Shown: in pieces, positions 48,284 through 56,211 of the stretch
How positions within the stretch are numbered: the first letter of the stretch is position 1
Layout: the number at the start of each line of letters is the position of its first letter
Assembly (NCBI RefSeq): GCF_022437945.1
Contig: NZ_CP092535.1
Span: 4,576,001-4,640,000 of the forward strand
DNA: 64,000 bases
Direction of reading: 5' to 3'
From: Nocardioides sp. TF02-7
GTDB taxonomy: Bacteria; Actinomycetota; Actinomycetes; Propionibacteriales; Nocardioidaceae
The notes under the pieces: generated by a model
The model's input: the letters and a program-made list of their open reading frames with translations, nothing else
The model's database searches: none
What the model was told of the DNA's origin: nothing
Translations under genes and position numbers: made by a program

Positions 48284-49426
48284 AGCGGGACGTGTACGAC
48301 GCGGAGCACGAAGCGTTCCGCGGCTCGGTCCGGGCGTTCCTCGAACGGTCGGTGATCCCTCACGTCGACAAGTACGCCGAGCAGCGCGCAATGCCGCGCG
48401 ACTTCTGGCTGGAGGCAGGCGCCAACGGCTTCCTCGGACTCGAGATCGCGGAGGAGTACGGCGGGTTGGGCGCCCGGGACTACAGGTTCAACGCGGTCAT
48501 GACCGAAGAGCTCAGCAAGGTCAACGCTGCGCTCGCATCGTGCTGGGGAATCCACGCGGACGTCACGGTGCCCTACATCGCAGACCTCGGGACGAGCGAG
48601 CAGAAGCAGCGCTGGCTGCCGAAGGCGGCCTCGGGAGAGATCCTGCTGGCGATCGGCATGACGGAGCCTTCTGGCGGCTCAGACCTCGCTGCCTTGAAGA
48701 CGACCGCGGTCCGCGACGGCCGCGAGTGGGTCATCAACGGATCGAAGACCTTCATCACCAACGGATCGTCTGCCGACCTGGTCCTGACCGCTGTCCGCAC
48801 GAGCCCGGAGAAGAAGGCCCGCGGCATCACCCTGTTCGCCATCCCGACGGACGTTTCCGGCTTCCAGCGGGGGCGCAAGCTCGACAAGGTGGGGCAGGAC
48901 GAGTCCGACACCGCCGAGCTCTTCTTCGAGGACGTTCGCCTTGGAGACGACCACGTCATCGGGGGAGGTGGACAGCGGGTTCGTCTACATGATGGAGAGG
49001 CTCCCGCAAGAGCGCCTCGTCTGCGCGATCGCGAACGTCGCGCACGCCAAGCAGATCCTCGAGGAGACGCTGGACTACGCCAGGAGCCGGATGGCGTTCG
49101 GGCAGCCGATCGGTCGGTTCCAGCACTCGAAGTTCCTTCTCGCCGAGCTGGTCACGAAGATCGAGGTGACCGAGGCCTTCGTCGACCGGTGCGTCGTGGC
49201 GCACAGCGAAGGTCGACTGACTGCAGTCGACGCGGCCAAGGCGAAGTGGTGGACCAGCGAGGTCCAGAACGCCGTGCTCGACCACTGCGTGCAGCTCCAC
49301 GGCGGCTACGGATTCATGAACGAGTACCGCGTGGCCCGTGCCTGGCGAGACGCACGCGTCACGAAGATCTGGGCCGGCTCGAACGAGATCATGAAAGAGC
49401 TCATCGGGCGCGAGCTCGGGCTCTAG
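48280..49426 (+). CDS. Acyl-CoA dehydrogenase (one frameshift)
   Basis: FAD enzyme introducing a 2,3 double bond into acyl-CoA. Features: AIGMTEPSGGSDLAALKT, GSKTFITNGSSADL, SRMAFGQPIGRFQ, QLHGGYGFMNEYRVARAWRDARVTKIWAGSNEIM. An extra G at 48961-48965 breaks the frame; repair gives about 381 residues. The second dehydrogenase of the cluster, of the ordinary beta-oxidation type, unlike the ACAD10/11-like one at 31849. Confidence 0.92.
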
Positions 49427-49436
49427 GGATGAGGAC

Positions 49437-50225
49437 ATGAGCGAGCTGCGCGTCGATGGCGGCGTACTCCGCTACTGGATGTGCGGTGACGGTCCGCCCG
49501 TCCTGCTCACGCACGGTGCGGGTGCAGACCACCGGATGTTCACCGGTCAGGCAGCGGCGTTGGCCGAGGCCGGCTATCGAGCCATCACCTGGGACATGCG
49601 AGGCCACGGCCTGTCACGACCGAGCGTGACCGAGTTCACCGCTGCCCGAGCGATCGCCGACATGTCCGCACTGCTGGAGCACGTCGATGCCGAGCGTCCG
49701 GTGCTGGTCGGGCAGTCGCTCGGCGGGAACCTTGCGCAGACGTTCACGAGACTCCACCCCGACAGCGTCCGCGCCCTCGTCATCATCGGGTCCGCCTGGA
49801 ACGCTGGCCCGCTGACGTCGACGGAGCGACGCCTGCTCGCCCTCGCTTCGGTCGTCTTCCGGACGATCCCCTATCGGGCGATGCGGGTGTTGATGGTGCG
49901 TTCCTCCGCGACGACGGCTGCAGCTCGGGAGGACCTCGAGCGCGCGTTCGGCAGCCTCAGCAAGCGTGAGTTCGTCGCAGCGTGGACGGCCGCAGTCGAA
50001 TCGCTCAGCCCCGATCCGGAGTACCGCACCCCCGTGCCCCTGTGCCTGATCCGCGGCGACCAGGACCGCACCGGGAACATCGCCACGTCCATGCCCAAGT
50101 GGGCGGCGCACGAGGCGGTCGAGGAGAACGTCATCGCCAACGCCGGACACGTCGCGAACCAGGACGACCCCAGCGCGGTCAACGCCGTGATCCTCCGGTT
50201 CCTCGAGCAGTTGCAAGCCCTCTGA
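49437..50225 (+). CDS. Alpha/beta-fold hydrolase
   Basis: Intact 262-residue hydrolase with nucleophile elbow VGQSLGGNLAQ, LLTHGAGADHRMF (oxyanion region), WDMRGHGLS and the late histidine in ANAGHVANQDDP. An aspartate in LIRGDQDRT completes the triad. Could cleave an ester, lactone or C-C bond. Last gene of the catabolic run, 10 bp after the dehydrogenase. Confidence 0.88.
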   Translation: MSELRVDGGVLRYWMCGDGPPVLLTHGAGADHRMFTGQAAALAEAGYRAITWDMRGHGLSRPSVTEFTAARAIADMSALLEHVDAERPVLVGQSLGGNLAQTFTRLHPDSVRALVIIGSAWNAGPLTSTERRLLALASVVFRTIPYRAMRVLMVRSSATTAAAREDLERAFGSLSKREFVAAWTAAVESLSPDPEYRTPVPLCLIRGDQDRTGNIATSMPKWAAHEAVEENVIANAGHVANQDDPSAVNAVILRFLEQLQAL

Positions 50226-50366
50226 TGGGCAGTGATCCGCACTCAGGGTCATCGCGCCTGTCGCGTGGTCACCGGAGCGCACAAAGGCGGCGATCGAAAA
50301 GATGTGAGCGTACCGAGTGCACCCCATCAGCCTCCGTGAGCGGCGTTTCCGCAGGTCAGCGCACTG

Positions 50367-51026
50367 ATGCCCTCGGTACTACGACATCTGAACCAGAGCC
50401 CGCAAGGGCCTCTCACCTGCACAGACGCGCGGCCCCGCGGAGGATTCCCCCCAGGTTTCCCGGCGGGGCCGCTGCGCGTGCACCCGCGCACCGGCGACAT
50501 CCCACGGCGTCCACCCCACCCCGGGCAATCCGCATTGGCTCAAGCTCGACGTCCGGTCGGTGCGTCGTCCTTTGACGTGGTGGCGAGAGATCGGCTTGGC
50601 ACCGCTGAGGTCGAAGCCCTCACCGCGGTCGTTCGTGCGCTGGCACCCGAGACCGATCTGGCCTATATGCGACGCGCGGCCCGCGCGCCTGTCTTCCCCT
50701 ACGCTCACGGCATCCCGCCGCTGACACCCCACGACAACGACACGCTGTACTGGAAACGACCGTCGCTGCGTTCCGGCAAGGTGCTGGACGCCTACGGCGT
50801 GCAGGTGCTCACCGACGAGCACCTGCAGCGGGCGACCGACCTGTCGCGATGGCGGTCGGAGTCTTTGGGCGACGACCGCCACCTCATTGCGCATCCGCAG
50901 CTCGACCGGTGGTTCGCGGCACCGGAGCCGGACCCGGATCTGTTGCAACGCGCACGCGCCGACCTTGGACCACTGATCGTCACGGATGACGACATCTTGC
51001 AGGCGATCCGCACCCGCGGGGTCTAG
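50367..51026 (+). CDS. Hypothetical protein, 219 aa
   Basis: Unrecognised family. The first 65 residues are Pro/Arg-rich and may not all be translated; from about residue 70 the sequence looks globular (FDVVARDRLGTAEVEALTAVV), with YAHGIPPLTPHDNDTLYWKRP and an acidic C-terminus. Codon usage in that part is that of a real GC-rich gene. It lies outside the catabolic operon with 141 bp between. Confidence 0.55.
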   Translation: MPSVLRHLNQSPQGPLTCTDARPRGGFPPGFPAGPLRVHPRTGDIPRRPPHPGQSALAQARRPVGASSFDVVARDRLGTAEVEALTAVVRALAPETDLAYMRRAARAPVFPYAHGIPPLTPHDNDTLYWKRPSLRSGKVLDAYGVQVLTDEHLQRATDLSRWRSESLGDDRHLIAHPQLDRWFAAPEPDPDLLQRARADLGPLIVTDDDILQAIRTRGV

Positions 51027-51189
51027 ACCGGCGATGGAGCCCGAACCGGGCTACCGGGTCCGGCTCCGGGCTCAGGTCACGGTGGCCGATGTGCCGACGG
51101 GAGCGGGAGGGCGACATGGGCGCATACTGGCGGTGCCAGCTCGACACCACCGCAGCATCGATCCAGGCCGCGACACGAGGAGCTCATCG

Positions 51190-51745
51190 ATGACTCGCCA
51201 CCACCGTCCGGCTCGACGTCTCCTTGTCGGCACCGTGCTTGCCGTCGCACTGTCCTCCGCCTGCGGAACAACCGACCCCGAAGTCACCGCAGGCGACCCT
51301 GAGCCGGCATCTGTCGGCTCAGCGTCCGCGTCCTTCGACTGGCAGTGCTGGCCGTTGGACGGCCAGCCCGCCAGCAGCGGACCTGCGCAGCTGGGTGAGA
51401 TCACCCAGGGTGTCCTGTGCGTCAGCGACCTCACCAACCCGACCCAGGATCCGGAGCCGGTGGAGCTCGACGCCGACCAGCTCGCAGTTCTCCAAGAGTC
51501 AGGGGGACAGCAGCGAGGCGCCGGACGAACCCTGCAGGAACCAGCAGCTGCTCGTCACCCTGTACGGAATCAACGACGCCGGGGAACCGGGCGACTACCG
51601 GCTGCCGCTGTGCGCAGCGGACGTCGTTGTGTGCGAAGACAGTGGGACGACCTGCGGGGACAACGGGAGGCACGGCTGGGTACTGACCGAGAACGCTCGC
51701 ACCATGGTGGAGAAGCTGCTCACCGACGCCGGTTACCAGCTCTGA
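51190..51745 (+). CDS. Putative lipoprotein (one frameshift)
   Basis: About 185 residues with a signal peptide and lipobox LSSAC near residue 25. The mature part has several cysteines (FDWQCWPLD, VLCVSDL, CRNQQLL, LCAADVVVCED, TTCGDNG) that could form disulfides. An extra G in 51502-51506 breaks the frame. No family is recognised. Confidence 0.68.
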
Positions 51746-52150
51746 CCCTGCCGTCCCTACCCACTCCGTCGCCGGGCGGTACGTCGGCCGCACCTAGAAG
51801 CGCCGCAGCGCGGTTCTGACTTGGCGCTCGCTGCGACACCGGTTCGCACGCACGTGCACCGCGTAGAGCTCGACCTCACCGGCACGAGGGCCCCGCCACA
51901 CGCCGGGGCCCTCGTCGCATCCTCGGCTGCGCCGACGACCGACGTTCGGATGCGCTGCACCGGCACCTGATGCCGGCGCAGCGCGCGCTAGGCGGCTGGT
52001 GGCGCCGAGCGGCTGGCGATGGCACCTGCTGGACAGGCGAGCGCACGGCGGAGGGGGCTGGGGCGTCGGCTGGGATGGGTGAGCACGAGGCCCGCGGCTC
52101 GGCAAGTGCAGACCCGCGCAAGCACCGAGAGTGACTAGATTCTCGATCAA
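51746..52150. other. Intergenic region without a convincing gene
   Basis: About 400 bp between the lipoprotein and the nucleotidyltransferase gene. Frames open here are low-complexity Arg/Pro/Ala strings. The only structure seen is the hairpin at 51884-51915. Confidence 0.6.
51884..51915. terminator. Hairpin terminator
   Basis: Perfect 11-bp stem ACGAGGGCCCC / GGGGCCCTCGT around a 10-base loop, about 140 bp after the lipoprotein stop. No T tract. Confidence 0.75.
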
Positions 52151-52170
52151 GTGATCATTATTCTGGTCAC
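52151..52170 (+). promoter_or_regulatory. Inverted repeat over the nucleotidyltransferase promoter
   Basis: GTGATCA (52151-52157) and TGGTCAC (52164-52170) form a near-perfect inverted repeat that abuts the GTG start at 52171. A TATTCT -10 box (52159-52164) lies inside it, six bases from the start codon. The gene encodes its own winged helix, so this could be an autoregulatory operator on a leaderless promoter. Confidence 0.6.
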
Positions 52171-52758
52171 GTGGACTTCGGTGAGCCCTTCGGTGGCCTG
52201 ATCCCGGGAGCCCGCGGCGCCGTGCTTGCGGTTCTGCTGCGTACCGGGGCAGCGCTGACGGGTCGGCGCATTCATGCGCTTGCAGGAAACCACAGTCTGG
52301 GCGCCGTCCAGCAAGCCCTCCGGGATCTCGAGCGGATCGGCGTCATCACCAGCGAGACGATCGGTCGTGCTGGCGTACACCGCATCAACGAGAACCACGA
52401 GTCCATCGCTCCTCTGCGCGCCCTGTCGAGCCCGATCGAGATGCTGACGCGCGTCGTACGCGCGACTGCACCGGATGTCGACGCGGTCATCGTGTTCGGA
52501 TCCGTCGCGCGCGGCGAAGCAGGCGCCGACAGCGATATCGATCTCGTGGTGATCGCATCCGAGACGTGGGATGGTCGAGCTGACCTTCAACAGCAAGTAC
52601 AGGAGCGACTCGGCAACGACTGCGACGTACTCCACCTGACCCCCGAGGACTTCGCCCGGCCGCCGAACGAACGAGAGCCTGTCGTCGCCGAGGTCCTTCG
52701 TGATGGCTTCGCGCTGGTCGGCACCATGCCGCGCCCCAACAGGCGGAAGGCGTCATGA
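52171..52758 (+). CDS. MNT-type nucleotidyltransferase with N-terminal winged helix
   Basis: 195 residues: residues about 15-70 form a winged helix-turn-helix (ALTGRRIHALAGNHSLGAVQQALRDLERIGVI), residues about 95-170 a minimal nucleotidyltransferase fold with the motif GSVARGEAGADSDIDLVV (GSx-G-SDxDL). MNT proteins of this sort are antitoxins of HEPN toxins, AMPylating the partner. The downstream ORF begins at an ATGA overlap, as in MNT/HEPN pairs, but is truncated. Confidence 0.85.
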   Translation: MDFGEPFGGLIPGARGAVLAVLLRTGAALTGRRIHALAGNHSLGAVQQALRDLERIGVITSETIGRAGVHRINENHESIAPLRALSSPIEMLTRVVRATAPDVDAVIVFGSVARGEAGADSDIDLVVIASETWDGRADLQQQVQERLGNDCDVLHLTPEDFARPPNEREPVVAEVLRDGFALVGTMPRPNRRKAS

Positions 52759-53006
52759 CCTCGGCGGAGAACACGAACTACGCCAAGCGCTACCTCCAGA
52801 AGGCCGTGGAGGATCTACTTCCGCCGCTAGACAGGAGAACTGCGGACAGCGCTCGGGAGCCGGTCCGAGGCAGCATCAGCCGAGAAAGCAAACTCCCCCA
52901 TCGATCGGTGCCGACTCGGCACATGACCTGCGTGCTGCGGTTCACCGAGAAATCCGGTCGCTCGGGGCCGGATCGTCCCCTACGCTGCCGCCGATGGGAA
53001 CTCTGA
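52755..53006 (+). pseudogene. Remnant of the nucleotidyltransferase partner, possibly HEPN
   Basis: The first 21 residues (MTSAENTNYAKRYLQKAVED) resemble the helical start of a HEPN-domain protein. From about residue 25 the sequence turns into Arg/Ser/Pro-rich non-globular material, so the rest was probably lost by deletion or recombination near 52830. No RxxxxH HEPN active site is seen. The start codon overlaps the nucleotidyltransferase stop. Confidence 0.4.
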
Positions 53007-53185
53007 AGAGCACGACCGGGACGCTGCGTCCCTCTCGCCACCGCTGACGCCCTACCTTCTATCGGCGCCGGTCGGCGTACGTCGCAGCGGGTCCTGAGCG
53101 CGTCTCCTCCCTCGAGGCGGCGTGAACGACCACCTTCGTCCTCTTCGACGGGCCGCGCCTCGACGCGCCCGGATCGGATGCTCCG

Positions 53186-54842
53186 ATGACCACTGCTGTT
53201 CCCACACCCACCCAGATCTCCCTCGCCGGGGTGTCCGTGCGGTACGCCGACCGCCTGGTGCTCGACCGCGTCGACCTCGCCATCCGCCCGGGTGAGCGGG
53301 TCGGCGTCGTCGGCGACAACGGGGCGGGCAAGTCGACGCTCCTCGCCGTCCTGGCCGGACAGGTGACACCCACCGCCGGTGACCGCCGCGTGGAGGTGCC
53401 GGGCGGCATCGCGCACGTGGGCCAGACGCTGGACCTGCCGCCCGCCACCACCGTCCAGCAGACCGTCGACCACCTGCTCGCCGACCTGCGATCCCTCGAG
53501 GCCGAGCTCCGTGCAGCCGAGGAGGCCATGGGCCGCGTGCCAGAGTGCGACCTCCCTGCCCTGCTGGACCGATATGCCGCACTCACCACGACATACGAGG
53601 CTCGTGACGGCCACGCCGCCGACCTGCGGGTCGAGGCAGGGCTGACGGCGTTCGGCCTGGCCGGACTCGACCGGGAGCGACCGATCGGCACCATGTCGGG
53701 AGGTCAACAGGCGCGGCTCGCCCTCGCCGTCGCGCTGGCCTCGTACGCCGAGCTGCTCCTGCTCGACGAGCCGACCAACGACCTCGACGCCGAGGCGCTG
53801 GCCTGGTTGGAGGACCGGCTCACCCGCCACCGAGGCACCGTGGTGGTCGCCACCCACGACCGGACGTTCCTCGACGGGCTCACGTCCACCATCGTCGAGC
53901 TGGACCGCGGGCAGGCACGTCGCTACGGCGTCGGCTACGACGGCTACCTCACCGCCAAGGCCGTGGAGCGCGAGCGGCAACGGCTCGCGCACGAGCGGTG
54001 GCGACGCGACCTCGAGCGGCATCGGACGCTGGTGGCGACCACTGCCGCCCGGGTCGAGGCGATCCCGCGCAAGCTGGAGCTGGACGGGTTCGGCCACGGC
54101 GCGTTCCGTGCCCGGAGCCGCGACCACGGGTCGATGGGCCGGGTCCGCCGGTCCAAGGAGCAGGTCCGCCGCCTGCTCGCCGACCCCGTCCTCCCCGCCA
54201 CCCGAGCCACTCGCCCTCGCCGCCGGGTTCACAGCGCGCTCGGATCGGTCACCGGAGGAGCCCGAGGTGCTGGTGGCCGACCTCCTGGTCGACGGTCGTC
54301 TCAGCGTGTCCACGCTGCGCCTGGGCCGCGGCGAACGGTTGCTGGTGACGGGCCCGAACGGCGCGGGGAAGAGCACCCTCCTGCGCGTGCTCGCCGGGGA
54401 GCTGCCACCCACCGCCGGGACGGTGCAGGTCCCGCGCGCCATCGGCCACCTGGCACAGGGATTGACCCGCTGGCCCGAGGGGACGACGGTGCTCGCCGCG
54501 TACGCCCACGGGCGGGACGGCTACCCCGAGGACCTCGCCGAGGAGCTGCTCGCGTGCGGACTCCTCCACGCCGACGAGCTGCACCGTCGGGTCGCGACCC
54601 TCTCGGTCGGTCAACGCCGCCGCATCGATCTCGCCCGAGTCATCGCGCGGCCCGTCGACCTGCTCCTGCTCGACGAGCCGACCAACCACCTCTCGCCGGT
54701 CCTCGTCGAGGAGCTCGAGCAAGCCCTGGACGACTACCCGGGCACCGTCGTCCTGGTGACCCACGACCGACGTCTCACAGCGCGTCTCGGCTCACGGGAG
54801 CTGCGACTTCAGGACGGGCTCGCCATCGACGTCGCCCGTTGA
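53186..54842 (+). CDS. ABC-F family ATPase (one frameshift)
   Basis: Two tandem ATPase domains without membrane segments, about 552 residues, as in ribosome-associated ABC-F proteins. Domain 1: GDNGAGKST, signature MSGGQQARL, LLLLDEPTNDLD. A charged linker follows (ERERQRLAHERWRRDLERHR and RSRDHGSMGRVRRSKEQ). Domain 2: GPNGAGKST, LSVGQRRRI, LLLLDEPTNHL. An extra C in 54193-54196 breaks the frame. Related to antibiotic-resistance ABC-F proteins (MsrE, OleB type); the drug, if any, is unknown. Confidence 0.88.
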
Positions 54843-54897
54843 AGGAGCGGGTCTCCCGCGCGCTGGCGTGACCGCATGCAGATCCATGCTCCTGGGA

Positions 54898-56121
54898 TCA
54901 CTCCGTTCGCGCCCGTCGCAGGCGGGCGATACGCCGTGCGGCGTCGCGGCGGTAGCGACTCCAGCTCTCGACAGCGATGGAGCCGACGGCGACACCGACC
55001 CCGATGCAGAAGGCGGTTCCGAGGGCCTGCCCGCGGAGGGCTTCGCGGGCGGACTCGGTCTCGGCGAGCAGCGGGATGAGGGTCGCGGGTGCCGGCAGGA
55101 GCGGGAGGATGGCGGGGACGAGCCAGAGGGCGGCGGGCTTGGTGGAGCGTTGGGCCAGGGCCTGCCCGGTGGCTCCGATGACCAGCGCTGCGAGGAGGGT
55201 GCCGGCCAGCGGGTCGATGTCGGTCGTGCCGCCGCCGATCCCTCGGGTGACGAGGACGGCGACGCACCCGAGGAGTGCCGCTGGAGCCAGCCCGCCGGCG
55301 GGCACGCCGAGCTGGCAGGCGTAGAAGAGCACGGCGACGGCACCGGCGCAGGCGAGGACCGGAAGCGGGTACACCTCGGGGCCGGCGGCGGTGATCGTGA
55401 GGTGGACGTCGAGTTGTCGGCCACCGGTCAGGACGAGGCCCGCGGAGATCGCGACGGCCGCGCCGAGGAGGACGACCTCGACGAGCCTGGTGGTCCCGGA
55501 CGCGAGGGCGCCGTCGAGGAAGTCGCGCATGCCGGCCACCAGGACCGCCCCGGGAAGGAACCGGAGCAGGCTGCCGGTGAGCACGAGCCCACCTTGGATC
55601 GGCACGCCGACCGCCACGAGCAGGACGACCGCGACGGTCGTCGCCGACACCCCGACGGCGACGCGGAAGAAGGCGCTGAGCTCGCTGCGGTCGATGCGTT
55701 CGAGCGCGGGTTGGACGGCCAGGCCGATGCCGAGGGTGGCGAGCGCGTCGTACCAACGACCGCCGAACATGACCGTGACGGCCATGGACAGCAGGGCCGG
55801 AGCGGCGAAGCCCAGCCAGCGCGGGTACGGGTACGGACTCGCACCCGCCTCGGCCAGCCGCTTCTCTGCCTCGGTCAGTGTGACCTCGCCTCGCGTGATG
55901 GCCTCGGCCAGCTCGGCAGCTGCCACGAGCCGGTGGTAGCCCGGGTCCCATCGGCGCACCGCCTCCACCGCGGTGATCGCCTCGGCGCTGTCCTCGGCGA
56001 CGTAGGACACGGTGAGGGAGGTGTAGCTGACCATCACCACCGCTCGTGGGGCTTCGTAGGCGCCCAGCACCCGTCGCAGGCTGGCCTCGACCTCGTTGGC
56101 CTGCGCTCCGCTGGCGATCAT
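54898..56121 (-). CDS. Threonine/serine exporter family protein, ThrE-type
   Basis: Membrane protein with a cytosolic N-terminal DUF1212-type domain (YEAPRAVVMVSYTSLTVSYV) followed by about ten hydrophobic segments in two blocks, as in single-chain ThrE. Starting at ATG 56121 gives 407 residues, but in-frame upstream codons (RRRILRLVLRLGR) look like the missing first helix of the family and have no ATG, GTG or TTG before the stop of the upstream GH3 gene. The true start may be disrupted. Confidence 0.82.
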   Translation of the reverse strand: MIASGAQANEVEASLRRVLGAYEAPRAVVMVSYTSLTVSYVAEDSAEAITAVEAVRRWDPGYHRLVAAAELAEAITRGEVTLTEAEKRLAEAGASPYPYPRWLGFAAPALLSMAVTVMFGGRWYDALATLGIGLAVQPALERIDRSELSAFFRVAVGVSATTVAVVLLVAVGVPIQGGLVLTGSLLRFLPGAVLVAGMRDFLDGALASGTTRLVEVVLLGAAVAISAGLVLTGGRQLDVHLTITAAGPEVYPLPVLACAGAVAVLFYACQLGVPAGGLAPAALLGCVAVLVTRGIGGGTTDIDPLAGTLLAALVIGATGQALAQRSTKPAALWLVPAILPLLPAPATLIPLLAETESAREALRGQALGTAFCIGVGVAVGSIAVESWSRYRRDAARRIARLRRARTE

Positions 56122-56211
56122 CAGACGACCCAGCCGGAGGACCAGTCGCAGGATGCGTCGCCGGTCCTCGGGACTCGGTTCGGTCTCGGCCGTGGCTCGT
56201 GGTCCTTGCGC

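Noticed and set aside
51757..52150. Several minus-strand open frames between the lipoprotein and nucleotidyltransferase genes
   Set aside because: Low-complexity Arg/Pro/Ser strings with no start context; they overlap a terminator hairpin.
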